A program made the translations under genes and the position numbers. A stretch of 64,000 nucleotides of DNA from Neisseriaceae bacterium. Lineage in GTDB: Bacteria > Pseudomonadota > Gammaproteobacteria > Burkholderiales > UBA11063. Positions 54,830-64,000 of the stretch are shown here, piece after piece. Under the pieces are notes generated by a model, which worked only from the letters and a program-made list of their open reading frames with translations, did not search any database and had not been told where the DNA came from. The stretch's first letter is position 1; each line of letters begins with the position of its first letter. The stretch lies in NCBI GenBank assembly GCA_003963245.1, contig RXJX01000035.1, positions 1 through 64,000 on the forward strand. Reading direction: 5' to 3'.

Positions 54830-55387
54830 TTATACAGGGGCTATTTTAACAAATAACTTACGCCGTAATAAATGAATTAGTGGCAGGCTCAATACCACCA
54901 TCCACATTTTACCAATAATCTGCCCCTCTAGAAACATCAGGCTATGAAATGCTAGCTGCAAAAATACCAGCGAGTCAATCAGTAATCCAATACTGGCTGA
55001 AATAAATATCGCCAAAATCCAATTATAGCGCTGGAGAATACTATAGACTACAGTATCACTTAATTCAGACAATAAATAGGCTGAACACGCTGCAATCGCT
55101 AACTCCGGTGCTACGTAAAAATAGCTAAGGAATGTACCCAAAATAACCGCAATCAATGACAAGTATAAACCAGCCAGACGCTGCAAAACATCACGCAAAA
55201 CAAATGCTAATCCGGCAAATAGCACTCCAGATGGCGCGTAGATAACTGGTGCAAACCACACCGGAATCACACAGGGTTCATTTGGTGGACACTGTGTCCC
55301 AAAGTGTAGCAATGTATAGGCTGCCAGTGGCATCATTGCCAGAAATAAAATAAAGAAAATAAAGGTAAGGATCGTTCTTTTTGACAT
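54830..55387 (-). CDS. VUT-family (YhhQ-like) queuosine precursor transporter
   Basis: 185 residues, six membrane helices. PSGVLFAGLAFVLRDVLQRLAG and AYLLSELSDTVVYSILQRY are the conserved DUF165/VUT segments; YhhQ in E. coli takes up preQ0/preQ1. It is the first gene of the six-gene que operon, so the cell combines synthesis and salvage. A leftward TATAAT (complement of 55434-55439) is a candidate -10; no preQ1 riboswitch consensus was found in its leader. Confidence 0.85.
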   Translation of the reverse strand: MSKRTILTFIFFILFLAMMPLAAYTLLHFGTQCPPNEPCVIPVWFAPVIYAPSGVLFAGLAFVLRDVLQRLAGLYLSLIAVILGTFLSYFYVAPELAIAACSAYLLSELSDTVVYSILQRYNWILAIFISASIGLLIDSLVFLQLAFHSLMFLEGQIIGKMWMVVLSLPLIHLLRRKLFVKIAPV

Positions 55388-55531
55388 AGTTATCTTATAG
55401 TTGATTTTAATTTAGAAAGTTATTGGAGGCGCTATTATAACAAACCTCATTATTTCATTTTTGCAATTTCAAACATAAAGCACCCTAGCGACTCTAAGCC
55501 ATAATTTATACATTTGTTAGAAGGATTGAAT

Positions 55532-55557
55532 ATTATTTTAGATTTCTCTAAAATAAT
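55532..55557. promoter_or_regulatory. Operator-like perfect palindrome 1 upstream of persulfide dioxygenase
   Basis: ATTATTTTAGA-tttc-TCTAAAATAAT, an 11-bp perfect inverted repeat just upstream of the -35. Its TTAGA/TCTAA half-sites recur in palindrome 2. AT-rich palindromes of this sort are bound by ArsR-family sulfide sensors (BigR/SqrR) ahead of similar genes; the regulator is not in the window. Confidence 0.65.
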
Positions 55558-55559
55558 GC

Positions 55560-55589
55560 TTGACGAACTATATTAGAATAATCTAAAAT
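55560..55589 (+). promoter_or_regulatory. Promoter and operator palindrome 2 of the persulfide dioxygenase operon
   Basis: TTGACG at 55560-55565, 18-nt spacer, TAAAAT at 55584-55589. The palindrome TTAGA-ataa-TCTAA at 55573-55586 overlaps the spacer and the -10, 35 bp centre to centre from palindrome 1. A protein bound here would block RNA polymerase. Confidence 0.65.
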
Positions 55590-55632
55590 AACTACATCAG
55601 ACTCAACTCGTAATCTTAGTAAGGAACAAATC

Positions 55633-56316
55633 ATGTTAATCCGCCAATTATTTGATACACAAACTTTTACTTTCACATATCTTGTTGCCGATGGGATTAA
55701 TAGTGAAGCGATTATTATTGACCCAGTCAATACCAAAATTGAACAGTATATGAAATTGCTAAAAGAGTTTAATCTAAAATTAAAATTCGTCTTTGACACA
55801 CATGTTCATGCAGACCATATTACAGCAGCTGGTAAACTCCGCGAACTAACTAATTGTATAACATTATTGGGAGAGTCTACAGGTGCTAATTGTGTCAGCA
55901 AAACCGTTTGCGATGGTGAAAAAATTCAAGTCGGAAATATAGAGTTTACTGTATTAGAAACTCCTGGGCATACGCAAGACTCGTTCTGTCTATATACACC
56001 CGGTATGGTATTTACAGGCGACACTTTATTTGTCAGAGGAACAGGAAGAACAGATTTTCAAGCTGGTAATCCAGTCGATCAATACAATAGTATCATCCAC
56101 AAGCTATTTACATTGCCAGAAGAAACTATTGTCTATCCCGGACATGATTACAATGGCAACACCTGTACAACGATCTGGGAAGAAAAAAATTTTAATCCAC
56201 GTTTGGCAGGTAAAACAGTAGAAGAGTTTAAATATATCATGGATAACCTAAATCTACCGAATCCTAAATTAATGGATGTTGCGGTTCCCGCAAATCTTGC
56301 TTGCGGATTAGTATAG
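55633..56316 (+). CDS. Persulfide dioxygenase-like MBL-fold hydrolase (ETHE1/Blh-type)
   Basis: 227 residues. Metallo-beta-lactamase fold with H57-x-H59-x-D61-H62 (THVHADH), H113 (TPGHTQD), D130 (FTGDTLF) and YPGHDYNG. GTGRTDFQAG after the metal Asp is the ETHE1 signature that separates these from glyoxalase II. One mononuclear Fe(II) is expected; it oxidises glutathione persulfide to sulfite. AAGGAA precedes the ATG. It is followed after 37 nt by a TauE-family exporter, consistent with sulfite disposal. Confidence 0.87.
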   Translation: MLIRQLFDTQTFTFTYLVADGINSEAIIIDPVNTKIEQYMKLLKEFNLKLKFVFDTHVHADHITAAGKLRELTNCITLLGESTGANCVSKTVCDGEKIQVGNIEFTVLETPGHTQDSFCLYTPGMVFTGDTLFVRGTGRTDFQAGNPVDQYNSIIHKLFTLPEETIVYPGHDYNGNTCTTIWEEKNFNPRLAGKTVEEFKYIMDNLNLPNPKLMDVAVPANLACGLV

Positions 56317-56353
56317 CTACTCCATTGATAGCTCGATTAAATTAGGACAAACT

Positions 56354-57109
56354 ATGCTGATCACTCTACTAGGAATCTTTTCTGGATTATTACTAGGTCT
56401 AACTGGTGGTGGCGGAGCCATTGTTTCAGTACCTGCATTGGTGTATGGCTTACATATACCAATGCAGGTAGCAACCACGCTATCATTATTTGTCGTTGGT
56501 GGTAGCGCAATGCTCGGTGCATATTTAAAACGCAAGGAGGTTGATTGGAAAAAAGGAATCATATTTGCCATATTTGGTGGATTAGCATCACCAATAGGTT
56601 CATACCTAGCAAAGCATGTTAATGAAGACGTATTAATTGGTAGCTTTGCTATATTAATGCTCCTAGTATCCTTTCTCATGATCCGTAAAAGTATGAGTAA
56701 GAATAATTTATCAAGTAAAAACAATCGAATTAATTATAAAGCCTATAGTATTTGGCAAACATTGCCAGTCGCATTAATTACAGGTCTCTTAACTGGATTT
56801 TTCGGAGTCGGTGGTGGGTTCATGATAGTTCCAGCCTTGGTTCTACTTAACCGCATGGAGAATAAATCAGCAACCGCTACATCACTATTCATAATCACCT
56901 TAATCTCACTAATTTCTATTATGGGTAAAGCACAGGAAATAGAGTTAGATTTTAACTTAATTATAATTTTTATGACAGGAAGTATTGTGGGGATGATAAT
57001 AGGAAACATCATTTCACAAAAAATAAGCAGTCAACTATCTCAAAGAATTTTTGCAATAGTTGCATTTATACTTGGCATATACATGTTATTAGATAGCTTG
57101 TTCCTTTAA
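56354..57109 (+). CDS. TauE/SafE-family (sulfite) exporter
   Basis: 251 residues, eight helices in two related halves (GIFSGLLLGLTGGGGAIVSV and ALITGLLTGFFGVGGGFMIV), the DUF81/TauE signature. Next to a persulfide dioxygenase the natural substrate is sulfite or a related sulfur anion. AGGA ribosome site. Ends before a strong bidirectional terminator. Confidence 0.85.
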   Translation: MLITLLGIFSGLLLGLTGGGGAIVSVPALVYGLHIPMQVATTLSLFVVGGSAMLGAYLKRKEVDWKKGIIFAIFGGLASPIGSYLAKHVNEDVLIGSFAILMLLVSFLMIRKSMSKNNLSSKNNRINYKAYSIWQTLPVALITGLLTGFFGVGGGFMIVPALVLLNRMENKSATATSLFIITLISLISIMGKAQEIELDFNLIIIFMTGSIVGMIIGNIISQKISSQLSQRIFAIVAFILGIYMLLDSLFL

Positions 57110-57206
57110 ATATATAAGCATTTATTCACAACAGTAGCGGAATAAGCAAAAATAAGACTCTAAACCAAGCTGTTAAAACAAAATAAACTATTCTTTAATA
57201 AACGTA

Positions 57207-57240
57207 AAAAAGCTTCGTAAAATTCAAAACGAAGCTTTTT
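57207..57240. terminator. Bidirectional terminator
   Basis: AAAAAGCTTCGT / ACGAAGCTTTTT with a 10-nt loop, a perfect 12-bp stem with A- and T-runs on both sides, between convergent tauE-like and TDT genes. Confidence 0.93.
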
Positions 57241-57262
57241 CTAGTATAAACCAACTAATAAA

Positions 57263-58210
57263 CTACCTAACCAAAATGACATTTTTCATAACATGACGTG
57301 TCATATTTACTAAAACCCAAGCAATTACTACAACAGCAAGAACCATTTCAGCCTGACCAAGCAAGTGCCAAAATTTAGCATTCTCAGTACTTGAACCAAC
57401 AAAATGTGAATATTTAATTAATCCTGTCGAACCAATTGCCAAAGGAAATGTAAATGATGCATAAATTGGAATAAAGGCAATTCTAAAATGATTGATTCTA
57501 ACCATCGACAAGATTACCAATGATGTCATCATTAATGCCAAAGCCAATAAGAAACCAACCAAAGTCGGATTCGGATTACTAAAAGCAGTTAAATATCCTG
57601 CTAAACACAAGCTTGCTGGAGCACCCATAATCGCAAATGAAGGTAATTGCGCATCATTAACTCGATCACCAAAGATTAAGCGATACATCATAACTGGTAA
57701 CATAATTATATAAGCAATAAAACCAACATAAAAAATCACATGAGAAACAGTTCCCATCTCCATATGCGAACCAGTTACGCAGGCAACTACAATCCCAACT
57801 GGTGGGACATACCAACTAGGTAACATATGATTCAAATCAAAATCACGAAAACGGTGAAAAAGAAAACTACTCGCAAATCCAATATGAAGGATGATCGCAA
57901 AACACCATAAAATTTGCCCCGCTAATAACGAAAAATTAGTTACTACATCCGCAATAACCATCAAACACATATCAAAAGCAGGAATAAAACTCCCCAGTAC
58001 TGGATGTGCAATCTCATCCCAGAGTAATTTAGGGTGTGCTAATTTCTTGATCGCAACTAACAGCAATATAATTGTTGCTATTGCCGCACAAACATAACGT
58101 AAACTTGAATGCACTTCAAGAGCTAACACATTTCCTATCCCCGCGGTACCCAGTGCTAATCCTGATACAGCCACTGGTAGTTTATTCAGATTATTAACTA
58201 TTTTTTTCAT
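57263..58210 (-). CDS. TDT-family transporter (TehA/SLAC1-like anion channel or carrier)
   Basis: 315 residues with ten helices arranged as five pairs. LPVAVSGLALGTAGIG at the N-terminus and PIYASFTFPLAIGS, which carries the conserved Phe of the TehA/SLAC1 pore, support the family. Members move tellurite, C4-dicarboxylates, sulfite (Ssu1) or other anions. Convergence with the sulfite exporter operon makes sulfite one option, but there is no direct evidence. Confidence 0.85.
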   Translation of the reverse strand: MKKIVNNLNKLPVAVSGLALGTAGIGNVLALEVHSSLRYVCAAIATIILLLVAIKKLAHPKLLWDEIAHPVLGSFIPAFDMCLMVIADVVTNFSLLAGQILWCFAIILHIGFASSFLFHRFRDFDLNHMLPSWYVPPVGIVVACVTGSHMEMGTVSHVIFYVGFIAYIIMLPVMMYRLIFGDRVNDAQLPSFAIMGAPASLCLAGYLTAFSNPNPTLVGFLLALALMMTSLVILSMVRINHFRIAFIPIYASFTFPLAIGSTGLIKYSHFVGSSTENAKFWHLLGQAEMVLAVVVIAWVLVNMTRHVMKNVILVR

Positions 58211-58369
58211 TATTTTATTCCTAGATTATCCTAATAGCGTTATTTTAAGACGTATTTACTATTCATCACAATAGATAAAATGTCTACTCACAATTTGTTT
58301 AACAAGAAATCAGTTACAGACAAGAGATAAGTCAAAGCTATGAGTCTGAATATACTAAGCAAAATAGTC

Positions 58370-58375
58370 TATAAT
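58370..58375 (+). promoter_or_regulatory. Candidate -10 (TATAAT) for miaB
   Basis: A perfect TATAAT lies 38 nt before the miaB ATG. The hexamer 17 nt upstream (TGAATA) is a weak -35, so assignment rests mainly on the -10 and position. Confidence 0.4.
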
Positions 58376-58412
58376 AACGCCTTAATAATCTAACTTATAT
58401 AGAAATAGCAAC

Positions 58413-59744
58413 ATGACAAAAAAAGTTCATATTAAAACCTACGGCTGCCAAATGAACGAATATGATTCGGATAAAATGGCAGATGTACTTAAACAATTTG
58501 AAGGTTATGAGTTGACCGATAATCCGGATGAAGCTGCAGTAATTTTATTTAATACCTGCTCAATCCGTGAAAAAGCTCAGGAAAAAGTATTCTCAGACTT
58601 AGGTCGAGTTAAACATCTTAAACAAAAAAATCCAGACTTAATCATCGGCGTTGGTGGCTGCGTTGCCTCACAAGAAGGCGACGTTATTGTGAAACGTGCG
58701 CCCTACGTTGATATGGTATTTGGCCCACAAACGCTCCATCGCATTCCTGAATTAATTCAGGAAAAACGCAAGACTGGTAAATCACAAGTGGATATCAGCT
58801 TTCCTGAAATTGAAAAATTTGATAATATGCCTGCAGCTAAAGTTGAGGGCGCAAGTGCTTTTGTGTCAATTATGGAAGGTTGCTCAAAATATTGTACCTA
58901 TTGTGTAGTGCCCTACACTCGCGGCGAAGAAATTTCCCGTCCATTTGAAGACGTTTTAACTGAAATTGCCAAACTTACCCTACAGGGCGTTAAAGAAGTC
59001 AATTTGCTTGGACAAAATGTAAATGCTTATCGCGGTAAAATGGCGAATGGTGAGATTGCTGACTTTGCGATGCTGTTAGAGTTTGTTCATGAAATTCCAG
59101 GAATTGAGCGTATCCGCTATACTACTTCACATCCAACTGAAATGACACAGCGAATTATTGATTGTTATGCTAAATTACCTAAATTAGTTTCTCATCTACA
59201 TTTACCCGTGCAAAGTGGTTCGGATCGAATTTTGGCAGCAATGAAACGCGGTTATACTAGCTTAGAATACAAGTCAGTATTACGTAAAGTACGTGCACTA
59301 CGTCCAGATATTTCATTTTCTTCTGATTTTATTGTTGGCTTCCCCGGTGAAACTGATGAAGACTTTGAAAAAACTATGAAATTAATCGAAGATATTGGTT
59401 ATGACGTAAGTTTTAGCTTTATTTTCTCACCGCGTCCAGGCACGCCTGCGGCAGAAATCAAAGACGATACACCACATGAAGTTAAATTAGCTCGTTTACA
59501 GCGCTTGCAAAAACGTCTGGAAGAGCAACAATTTGAAATCAGTAAACAAATGGTTGGTAAAGTTCATAAAATCCTTGTCGATGGTTACTCTAAAAAACAT
59601 CCGGAACTTATGACCGGACGCACCGAAAATAACAAGCTAGTAGTTTTCGCTGGTAACCCACGCATGATGAAACAGATTATTGAGGTTACCATTACTGAAG
59701 CGAAAATGCACAGCCTGATTGGTGAAGTAGTTATACAAGAATAA
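58413..59744 (+). CDS. miaB: tRNA-2-methylthio-N6-dimethylallyladenosine synthase
   Basis: 443 residues. N-terminal MTTase domain cysteines in [25 protein letters not shown] and [12 protein letters not shown]; radical-[19 protein letters not shown]-terminal TRAM domain ([15 protein letters not shown]). It methylthiolates A37 in tRNAs. Full length, ordinary start. PhoH/YbeZ usually follows miaB in proteobacteria, but here ybeZ is 13 kb away and an FAD oxidoreductase follows instead. Confidence 0.97.
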   Translation: MTKKVHIKTYGCQMNEYDSDKMADVLKQFEGYELTDNPDEAAVILFNTCSIREKAQEKVFSDLGRVKHLKQKNPDLIIGVGGCVASQEGDVIVKRAPYVDMVFGPQTLHRIPELIQEKRKTGKSQVDISFPEIEKFDNMPAAKVEGASAFVSIMEGCSKYCTYCVVPYTRGEEISRPFEDVLTEIAKLTLQGVKEVNLLGQNVNAYRGKMANGEIADFAMLLEFVHEIPGIERIRYTTSHPTEMTQRIIDCYAKLPKLVSHLHLPVQSGSDRILAAMKRGYTSLEYKSVLRKVRALRPDISFSSDFIVGFPGETDEDFEKTMKLIEDIGYDVSFSFIFSPRPGTPAAEIKDDTPHEVKLARLQRLQKRLEEQQFEISKQMVGKVHKILVDGYSKKHPELMTGRTENNKLVVFAGNPRMMKQIIEVTITEAKMHSLIGEVVIQE

Positions 59745-59759
59745 TAAAAAGGATATTGG

Positions 59760-61382
59760 ATGTTACGTGTCTCAGAAATCAAGCTGGAGTTAGATCACAC
59801 AGAGCAAGAGTTAAGTGATGCAATCTGCTATAAATTAGCGATAAAACCTACTGAATTACTTAGCTATACTATTTACAAGCGTAGCTACGATGCTCGCCGT
59901 TCAGCAATGTGTTTAATCTACATTGTTGATGTTAATCTAGCTAATGAAACCGCTGTTGCTAAAAAACTCCGTAACGAACGGCATATCTGCCCAACCCCAG
60001 ATATGAGCTACCACTATGTCGGCAAAGCTCCTGACAATTTGACTGAACGACCATTGGTAATAGGTTTTGGTCCTTGTGGTGTCTTTGCAGCGTTGATACT
60101 AGCACAGATGGGGTTTAGACCTATCGTGCTTGAGCGAGGCAAAGAAGTACGTGAACGAACTCAGGATACTTGGGGCTTATGGCGCAAAAAAACACTCAAC
60201 CCCGAATCAAATGTCCAATATGGTGAAGGTGGTGCAGGGACATTTTCAGACGGTAAACTTTATAGTCAGGTTCGTGATCCACGTTACTTAGGGCGCAAGG
60301 TAATTGAAGAATTCGTCAAAGCTGGCGCACCAGAAGAAATTGTCTATGTTAATCGCCCACATATTGGAACTTTCCGCTTAGTGGGGATGGTCGAAAGAAT
60401 GCGTCAAACCATTATTGATTTAGGCGGCGAAATTCGCTTTGAACACAAGGTCAGTGACATTCTAGTCGATGAACACGATGGCATACGCCAGATACGCGGA
60501 GTAGTTCTTACTAATGGTAGTGAAATACAAAGTAATCATGTAGTTATGGCACTAGGACACAGCTCACGCGATACGTTTAAAATGCTCTTCGAGCGTGGTG
60601 TTTACATTGAAGCTAAACCATTTTCAATTGGTTTCCGAGTAGAGCATCCACAGTCGATCATTGATGCTGCCCGCTTAGGTAAAAATGCGGGTCACCCGCT
60701 CTTGGGTGCAGCAGATTATCGTTTGGTACACCATGCAAGCAACGGTCGTTCTGTATACAGTTTCTGTATGTGCCCGGGAGGAACAGTTGTTGCTGCCGCA
60801 TCTGAGCCAGAGCACTTAGTTACCAACGGGATGAGTCAATATTCACGCAATGAACGTAATGCCAACGCGGCAATAGTAGTGGGAATTACCCCAGCAGATT
60901 TCCCTAGTAGCCACCCACTTGCCGGAATCGAGTTACAGCGTCAACTGGAAGCCAAAGCCTTTATTCTTGGTGGTAGTGATTACTGTGCTCCAGCACAATT
61001 GATTGGTGACTTTCTAGCCGATAAACCATCAAAAGAACTGGGTAGCGTTGTACCATCTTATAAACCGGGAGTTAAACTTGGTAGTCTTGCAGAAGCTTTA
61101 CCATCTTATGCGATTAAAGCAATTCGCGAAGCTATTCCTGAGTTTAATAAAAAAATCCGCGGTTTCTCAATGAAAGATGCCATTTTCACTGGAGTAGAAA
61201 CGCGTACATCCTCACCAGTTCGCATTAAACGTGATGATATTAGCTTTGAAAGCATCAATACTCGTGGGCTATACCCCGCTGGTGAAGGTGCAGGTTATGC
61301 GGGTGGAATTTTGTCTGCTGGAATTGATGGTATCGAAGTTGCTGAAGCTGTAGCAAAAAGCATATTGAATATTTCAACGTAA
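59760..61382 (+). CDS. FAD-dependent oxidoreductase of the COG2509 type
   Basis: 540 residues. An N-terminal about 85-residue domain (IYKRSYDARRSAMCLIYIVDV) precedes the Rossmann FAD site VIGFGPCGVFAALILAQMGF. NVQYGEGGAGTFSDGKLYSQV and GLYPAGEGAGYAGGILSAGIDG are family hallmarks. Its reaction is not known; members are conserved, soluble and single-copy. AAGGA lies before the ATG; the gene starts 15 nt after miaB, so the two are probably co-transcribed, hinting at a link to redox or tRNA thiolation. Confidence 0.85.
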   Translation: MLRVSEIKLELDHTEQELSDAICYKLAIKPTELLSYTIYKRSYDARRSAMCLIYIVDVNLANETAVAKKLRNERHICPTPDMSYHYVGKAPDNLTERPLVIGFGPCGVFAALILAQMGFRPIVLERGKEVRERTQDTWGLWRKKTLNPESNVQYGEGGAGTFSDGKLYSQVRDPRYLGRKVIEEFVKAGAPEEIVYVNRPHIGTFRLVGMVERMRQTIIDLGGEIRFEHKVSDILVDEHDGIRQIRGVVLTNGSEIQSNHVVMALGHSSRDTFKMLFERGVYIEAKPFSIGFRVEHPQSIIDAARLGKNAGHPLLGAADYRLVHHASNGRSVYSFCMCPGGTVVAAASEPEHLVTNGMSQYSRNERNANAAIVVGITPADFPSSHPLAGIELQRQLEAKAFILGGSDYCAPAQLIGDFLADKPSKELGSVVPSYKPGVKLGSLAEALPSYAIKAIREAIPEFNKKIRGFSMKDAIFTGVETRTSSPVRIKRDDISFESINTRGLYPAGEGAGYAGGILSAGIDGIEVAEAVAKSILNIST

Positions 61383-61445
61383 CCTGATCAAAATTATCCG
61401 ATAGAGCACCCAAGCAATACAAAAATAAGAAAATAATGATCGTAA

Positions 61446-62369
61446 TTAAAAATGTAAGTAGTACATAAATCCTAATAACGTAATTAAGGAAAATATAGTA
61501 CCAAAAATCGTGCTGCTTACATTTTCAATCGGATCAAGATCAAAAGTAATACTAAAAATTGTTGCCGTTACTGCGGTTGGCATAGCACATAAAATGATTA
61601 ATTCTTTAGCAAGTAACCCTGTTATACCAAAAAGATGTACTACGCCAAGCATCAAAATCGGGTGAAAAATATTTTTGAATAAAATATTCAGCATTGTAAC
61701 CATACTTAGTTTAATCTTAAAGCGGGACATAATTAATCCAAGAGTAAATAGTGACACTCCTGAAGTAGTACCCCCGATCAAATGTGCCGAAGATTGAATT
61801 GCTTTAGGTAGCTCAATATGTAATAATGAAATTAAGATACCCAATATAGGCATAAAAATCAATGGATTTTTAAGTATCCGCCGTACAATATGTGCAAAAT
61901 CAACCTGCCCTTCTCCAACAACACTAATTTCAATTAAAATCAAGGTTAATGGAATCATAATTACACCGACAATAATATTGCTAATCACGATGGGTAGCAT
62001 TGCTGGCATTCCAACGATTGACATCATTAATGGAATACCCAAAAATGCAGTATTGGGATAGCCACAAACAAATGCAGTTTCAGCACTGCGGGCAAGCGAA
62101 CGGCGCAAAATAAAACGATTGAGCAGTAAAACTAGGCCATACATCCCTAACAGACCAACAGCAAATGCACCGCCTACCCGCCAATCTAATAACTCCTCAG
62201 GTTTGGCTGTTGCTGCGGCAATAAATAATAATATAGGTAAACTGAAATTTAAAATAAAAACATTTAAACTATGATCATTTTCCTGACGAATTAACCCCGT
62301 TTTCCCCGCTATATAACCTAATAGAATAACCAAAGCCACTGACAGCAAGGAATTTATCAATACTTCCAT
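61446..62369 (-). CDS. AEC-family transporter
   Basis: 307 residues, ten helices in a 5+5 arrangement. VALVILLGYIAGKTGLI at the N-terminus and CGYPNTAFLGIPLMMSIVG, with the NTAFLG-type crossover motif, identify the auxin efflux carrier (AEC) family. Bacterial members move malonate, malate or other organic acids. Convergent with the FAD oxidoreductase gene. Substrate unknown. Confidence 0.87.
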   Translation of the reverse strand: MEVLINSLLSVALVILLGYIAGKTGLIRQENDHSLNVFILNFSLPILLFIAAATAKPEELLDWRVGGAFAVGLLGMYGLVLLLNRFILRRSLARSAETAFVCGYPNTAFLGIPLMMSIVGMPAMLPIVISNIIVGVIMIPLTLILIEISVVGEGQVDFAHIVRRILKNPLIFMPILGILISLLHIELPKAIQSSAHLIGGTTSGVSLFTLGLIMSRFKIKLSMVTMLNILFKNIFHPILMLGVVHLFGITGLLAKELIILCAMPTAVTATIFSITFDLDPIENVSSTIFGTIFSLITLLGFMYYLHF

Positions 62370-62441
62370 CTAAAGACACCAAATAATAAAATACATGCGG
62401 CACTGCCATTTCTAAAATAACTAATCAAATAAATTTCCATT

Positions 62442-62478
62442 AAAAAACGCCGCTCCTAGGAAAGACGCGGCGTTTTTT
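62442..62478. terminator. Strong terminator downstream of aconitase
   Basis: AAAAAACGCCGC / GCGGCGTTTTTT, a perfect 12-bp stem with 13-nt loop and T/A-runs on both sides. It lies 58 nt after the aconitase stop (leftward) and upstream of the AEC gene. Confidence 0.95.
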
Positions 62479-62535
62479 TCATAATATCAGCAATATACTC
62501 CAACAGCTGGAAATACTGAGTCGTTGGAGCATACA

Positions 62536-64000
62536 TTATTTGCTAAGAATTTCACGTAATACATACGGTAAAATTCCACCATGACGGTAATACTCAACTT
62601 CAATTGGAGTATCAATCCGGCATAGTACAGCAACATCTTTACTCTTACCATCAGCATAAGTAACCCGTAGCGTTAAATCTTGTTGTGCTTTAAGGTCATT
62701 AGTAATACCTAAAACATCAAAAGTTTCACTGCCAGTTAAACCAAGGCTGACTGCTGATTCACCTGCTTTAAATTGCAATGGTAAAACACCCATTCCAACT
62801 AGATTAGAACGGTGAATACGTTCAAAGCTCTTAGCGATAACTACTTTAACACCTAGTAACTGAGTACCTTTAGCCGCCCAGTCACGTGATGAACCAGTAC
62901 CGTACTCTTCACCAGCAATCACGATGGTTGGTGTCTTAGCTGCTACATATTGCATTGCTGCTTCATAAACAGTAGTTTGCGCACCGTCATATAATGTATA
63001 ACCACCCTCAACTCTTGAACCATCAGATGCAGCTGGAATCATTAGATTCTTAACTCGCACATTGGCAAAAGTCCCACGCATCATCACTTCATGATGACCA
63101 CGACGTGAGCCGTAAGAGTTGAAGTCTTTAGCTTCCACACCACGTGAAAGTAAATACTTACCAGCTGGAGTAGTTGCTTTAAATGAACCTGCCGGAGAAA
63201 TATGATCAGTAGTAACTGAATCACCCAAAATCAACAATGGTTTAGCAGCTTTAATATCATGAATATCACCATAAGTCATTGCAAAATCAGCAAAGAATGG
63301 TGGTTCAGCGATATAACTTGAATCAGGCCAAGTATAAACATTACCAGTAGCTGACTTAATATTATTCCATAAATCATGATCTTTGGTTAAATCGTGATAC
63401 AAACGCTTGAATGTGTCAGCATTTTGCGCTAATGGCATTAACGCCGCAATTTCACTTGAGCTTGGCCAAATGTCTTTTAAGAATACGTCCTTACCATCAC
63501 TACCTTTACCGATTGGCTCTTTAGTTAAATCAACATTAACTTTACCAGTTAGGGCAAACGCCACTACCAATGGAGGCGATGCTAAGAAATTACCTTTAAT
63601 ATTTGGATGAATCCGCGCTTCAAAATTACGGTTACCAGATAATACTGCACACGCAATCACATCTTTTTCAACAATAGCTTCATTGAATTCAGGACGTAAA
63701 TCACCCGCATTACCAATACACGTAGTACAACCAAAAGCTGCGATATTAAAGCCTAATTGATCTAAATACTCTTGTAGACCAGCTTTCTGTAAATAATCTG
63801 CTACCACACGTGAACCAGGTGCTAAAGAAGTCTTAACTCGTGGATGAACTTTAAGCCCTTTTTCAACCGCTTTTTTCGCTAATAAACCAGCAGCTAATAA
63901 CACACTTGGATTAGAAGTATTCGTACATGAGGTAATCGCAGCAATCAGTACATCGCCATTTCCGATATCGATTCCAGCTTTCGTTTCATAACGCTCAGTT
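62536..64000 (-). CDS. acnA: Aconitate hydratase A, C-terminal part (cut by window edge)
   Basis: The reading frame is open to the window edge: 32 more codons lie upstream of the first internal candidate start, including [13 protein letters not shown] with the first cluster Cys. GCTTCIGN supplies the other two Cys ligands. Later [27 protein letters not shown] and [16 protein letters not shown] form the swivel-domain active site. It is the AcnA/IRP1 type of [4Fe-4S] aconitase converting citrate to isocitrate; the N-terminal part lies outside the window. Confidence 0.95.
   Translation of the reverse strand, partial: TERYETKAGIDIGNGDVLIAAITSCTNTSNPSVLLAAGLLAKKAVEKGLKVHPRVKTSLAPGSRVVADYLQKAGLQEYLDQLGFNIAAFGCTTCIGNAGDLRPEFNEAIVEKDVIACAVLSGNRNFEARIHPNIKGNFLASPPLVVAFALTGKVNVDLTKEPIGKGSDGKDVFLKDIWPSSSEIAALMPLAQNADTFKRLYHDLTKDHDLWNNIKSATGNVYTWPDSSYIAEPPFFADFAMTYGDIHDIKAAKPLLILGDSVTTDHISPAGSFKATTPAGKYLLSRGVEAKDFNSYGSRRGHHEVMMRGTFANVRVKNLMIPAASDGSRVEGGYTLYDGAQTTVYEAAMQYVAAKTPTIVIAGEEYGTGSSRDWAAKGTQLLGVKVVIAKSFERIHRSNLVGMGVLPLQFKAGESAVSLGLTGSETFDVLGITNDLKAQQDLTLRVTYADGKSKDVAVLCRIDTPIEVEYYRHGGILPYVLREILSK

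Noticed and set aside
55388..55500. Possible preQ1 riboswitch ahead of the queuosine operon
   Set aside because: The expected preQ1-I pattern (AGAGGTTCTAGC...CCCTC...AAAAAACTAA) is absent; TTAGAGTCGCTAGGGTGC has only chance resemblance. A covariance search would settle it.

Overview
The window is an AT-rich, gene-dense stretch of a Gram-negative bacterial chromosome. It carries lipoprotein signal peptides, a type IV pilin-like gene, RND pumps, BON-domain lipoproteins, RlpA and a beta-barrel-type protein. The long-form QueF, the fmt-htpX pair, the gmhA-yraN-BON cluster and the short EpsC-like CysE fit a low-GC betaproteobacterium, possibly of the Neisseriales. That placement is inferred from protein character and gene order, not from a search. 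I see no phage, IS element, CRISPR array, tRNA or rRNA.

Layout: 1-2.0 kb holds a truncated lipoprotein, a GyrI-like ligand-binding protein and a PAS/LuxR-like regulator. 2.1-14.3 kb is a minus-strand housekeeping block: ArnT-like glycosyltransferase, rpmE, murJ, cytochrome b561, a CLC transporter coupled to a cation/proton antiporter, ruvC, an unassigned TIM-barrel-like protein, a small barrel protein, a VOC protein, holB, tmk and mltG. 14.5-20.6 kb is accessory: a second PAS/LuxR-like regulator, a DUF3313-like lipoprotein, a small membrane protein, and a six-repeat kelch lipoprotein flanked by two paralogous secreted lipoproteins. 20.8-22.6 kb is a cysteine operon (cysK-cysE) behind a roughly 290-nt leader that encodes a short ORF ending Cys-Cys-Cys-stop. 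22.6-26.8 kb has a sugar aminotransferase, formyl-THF cyclo-ligase, an aldehyde dehydrogenase and a pilin with a long Cys-rich tail. 27-33.3 kb is a tandem pair of RND permeases with no adaptor gene beside them. 33.5-42.0 kb holds an OppA-like lipoprotein, gmhA, yraN, two BON lipoproteins, htpX, fmt, rlpA, trmL, a HAD phosphatase and prmB. 42.2-45.2 kb (plus strand) has pbpG, purU and a phoH-like gene. 45.3-51.2 kb is a minus-strand group: M61 peptidase, EamA transporter, PMT-like and GT87-like glycosyltransferases and a small secreted protein. 51.6-55.4 kb is a compact operon (VUT transporter, folE, queF, queC, queD, queE) that makes preQ1 from GTP for queuosine. 55.5-57.1 kb is a persulfide dioxygenase plus TauE-family exporter operon with two palindromes at its promoter. 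57.3-64 kb has a TDT transporter, miaB, an FAD oxidoreductase, an AEC transporter and a truncated aconitase.

Themes: sulfur handling appears twice, as cysteine synthesis and as sulfane-sulfur detoxification, each with its own regulatory signature. Cell-envelope functions dominate the rest. A family of small palindromic intergenic elements (about 100-126 bp, with a GTACATG-type core hairpin) recurs across the window, and one copy looks like an internally deleted derivative.

The strongest candidate for an undescribed system is the poly-cysteine leader ORF upstream of cysK-cysE. Next come the kelch/paralogue lipoprotein cluster, the tailed pilin, and the pair of PAS/LuxR-like regulators that share an unusual C-terminal motif.
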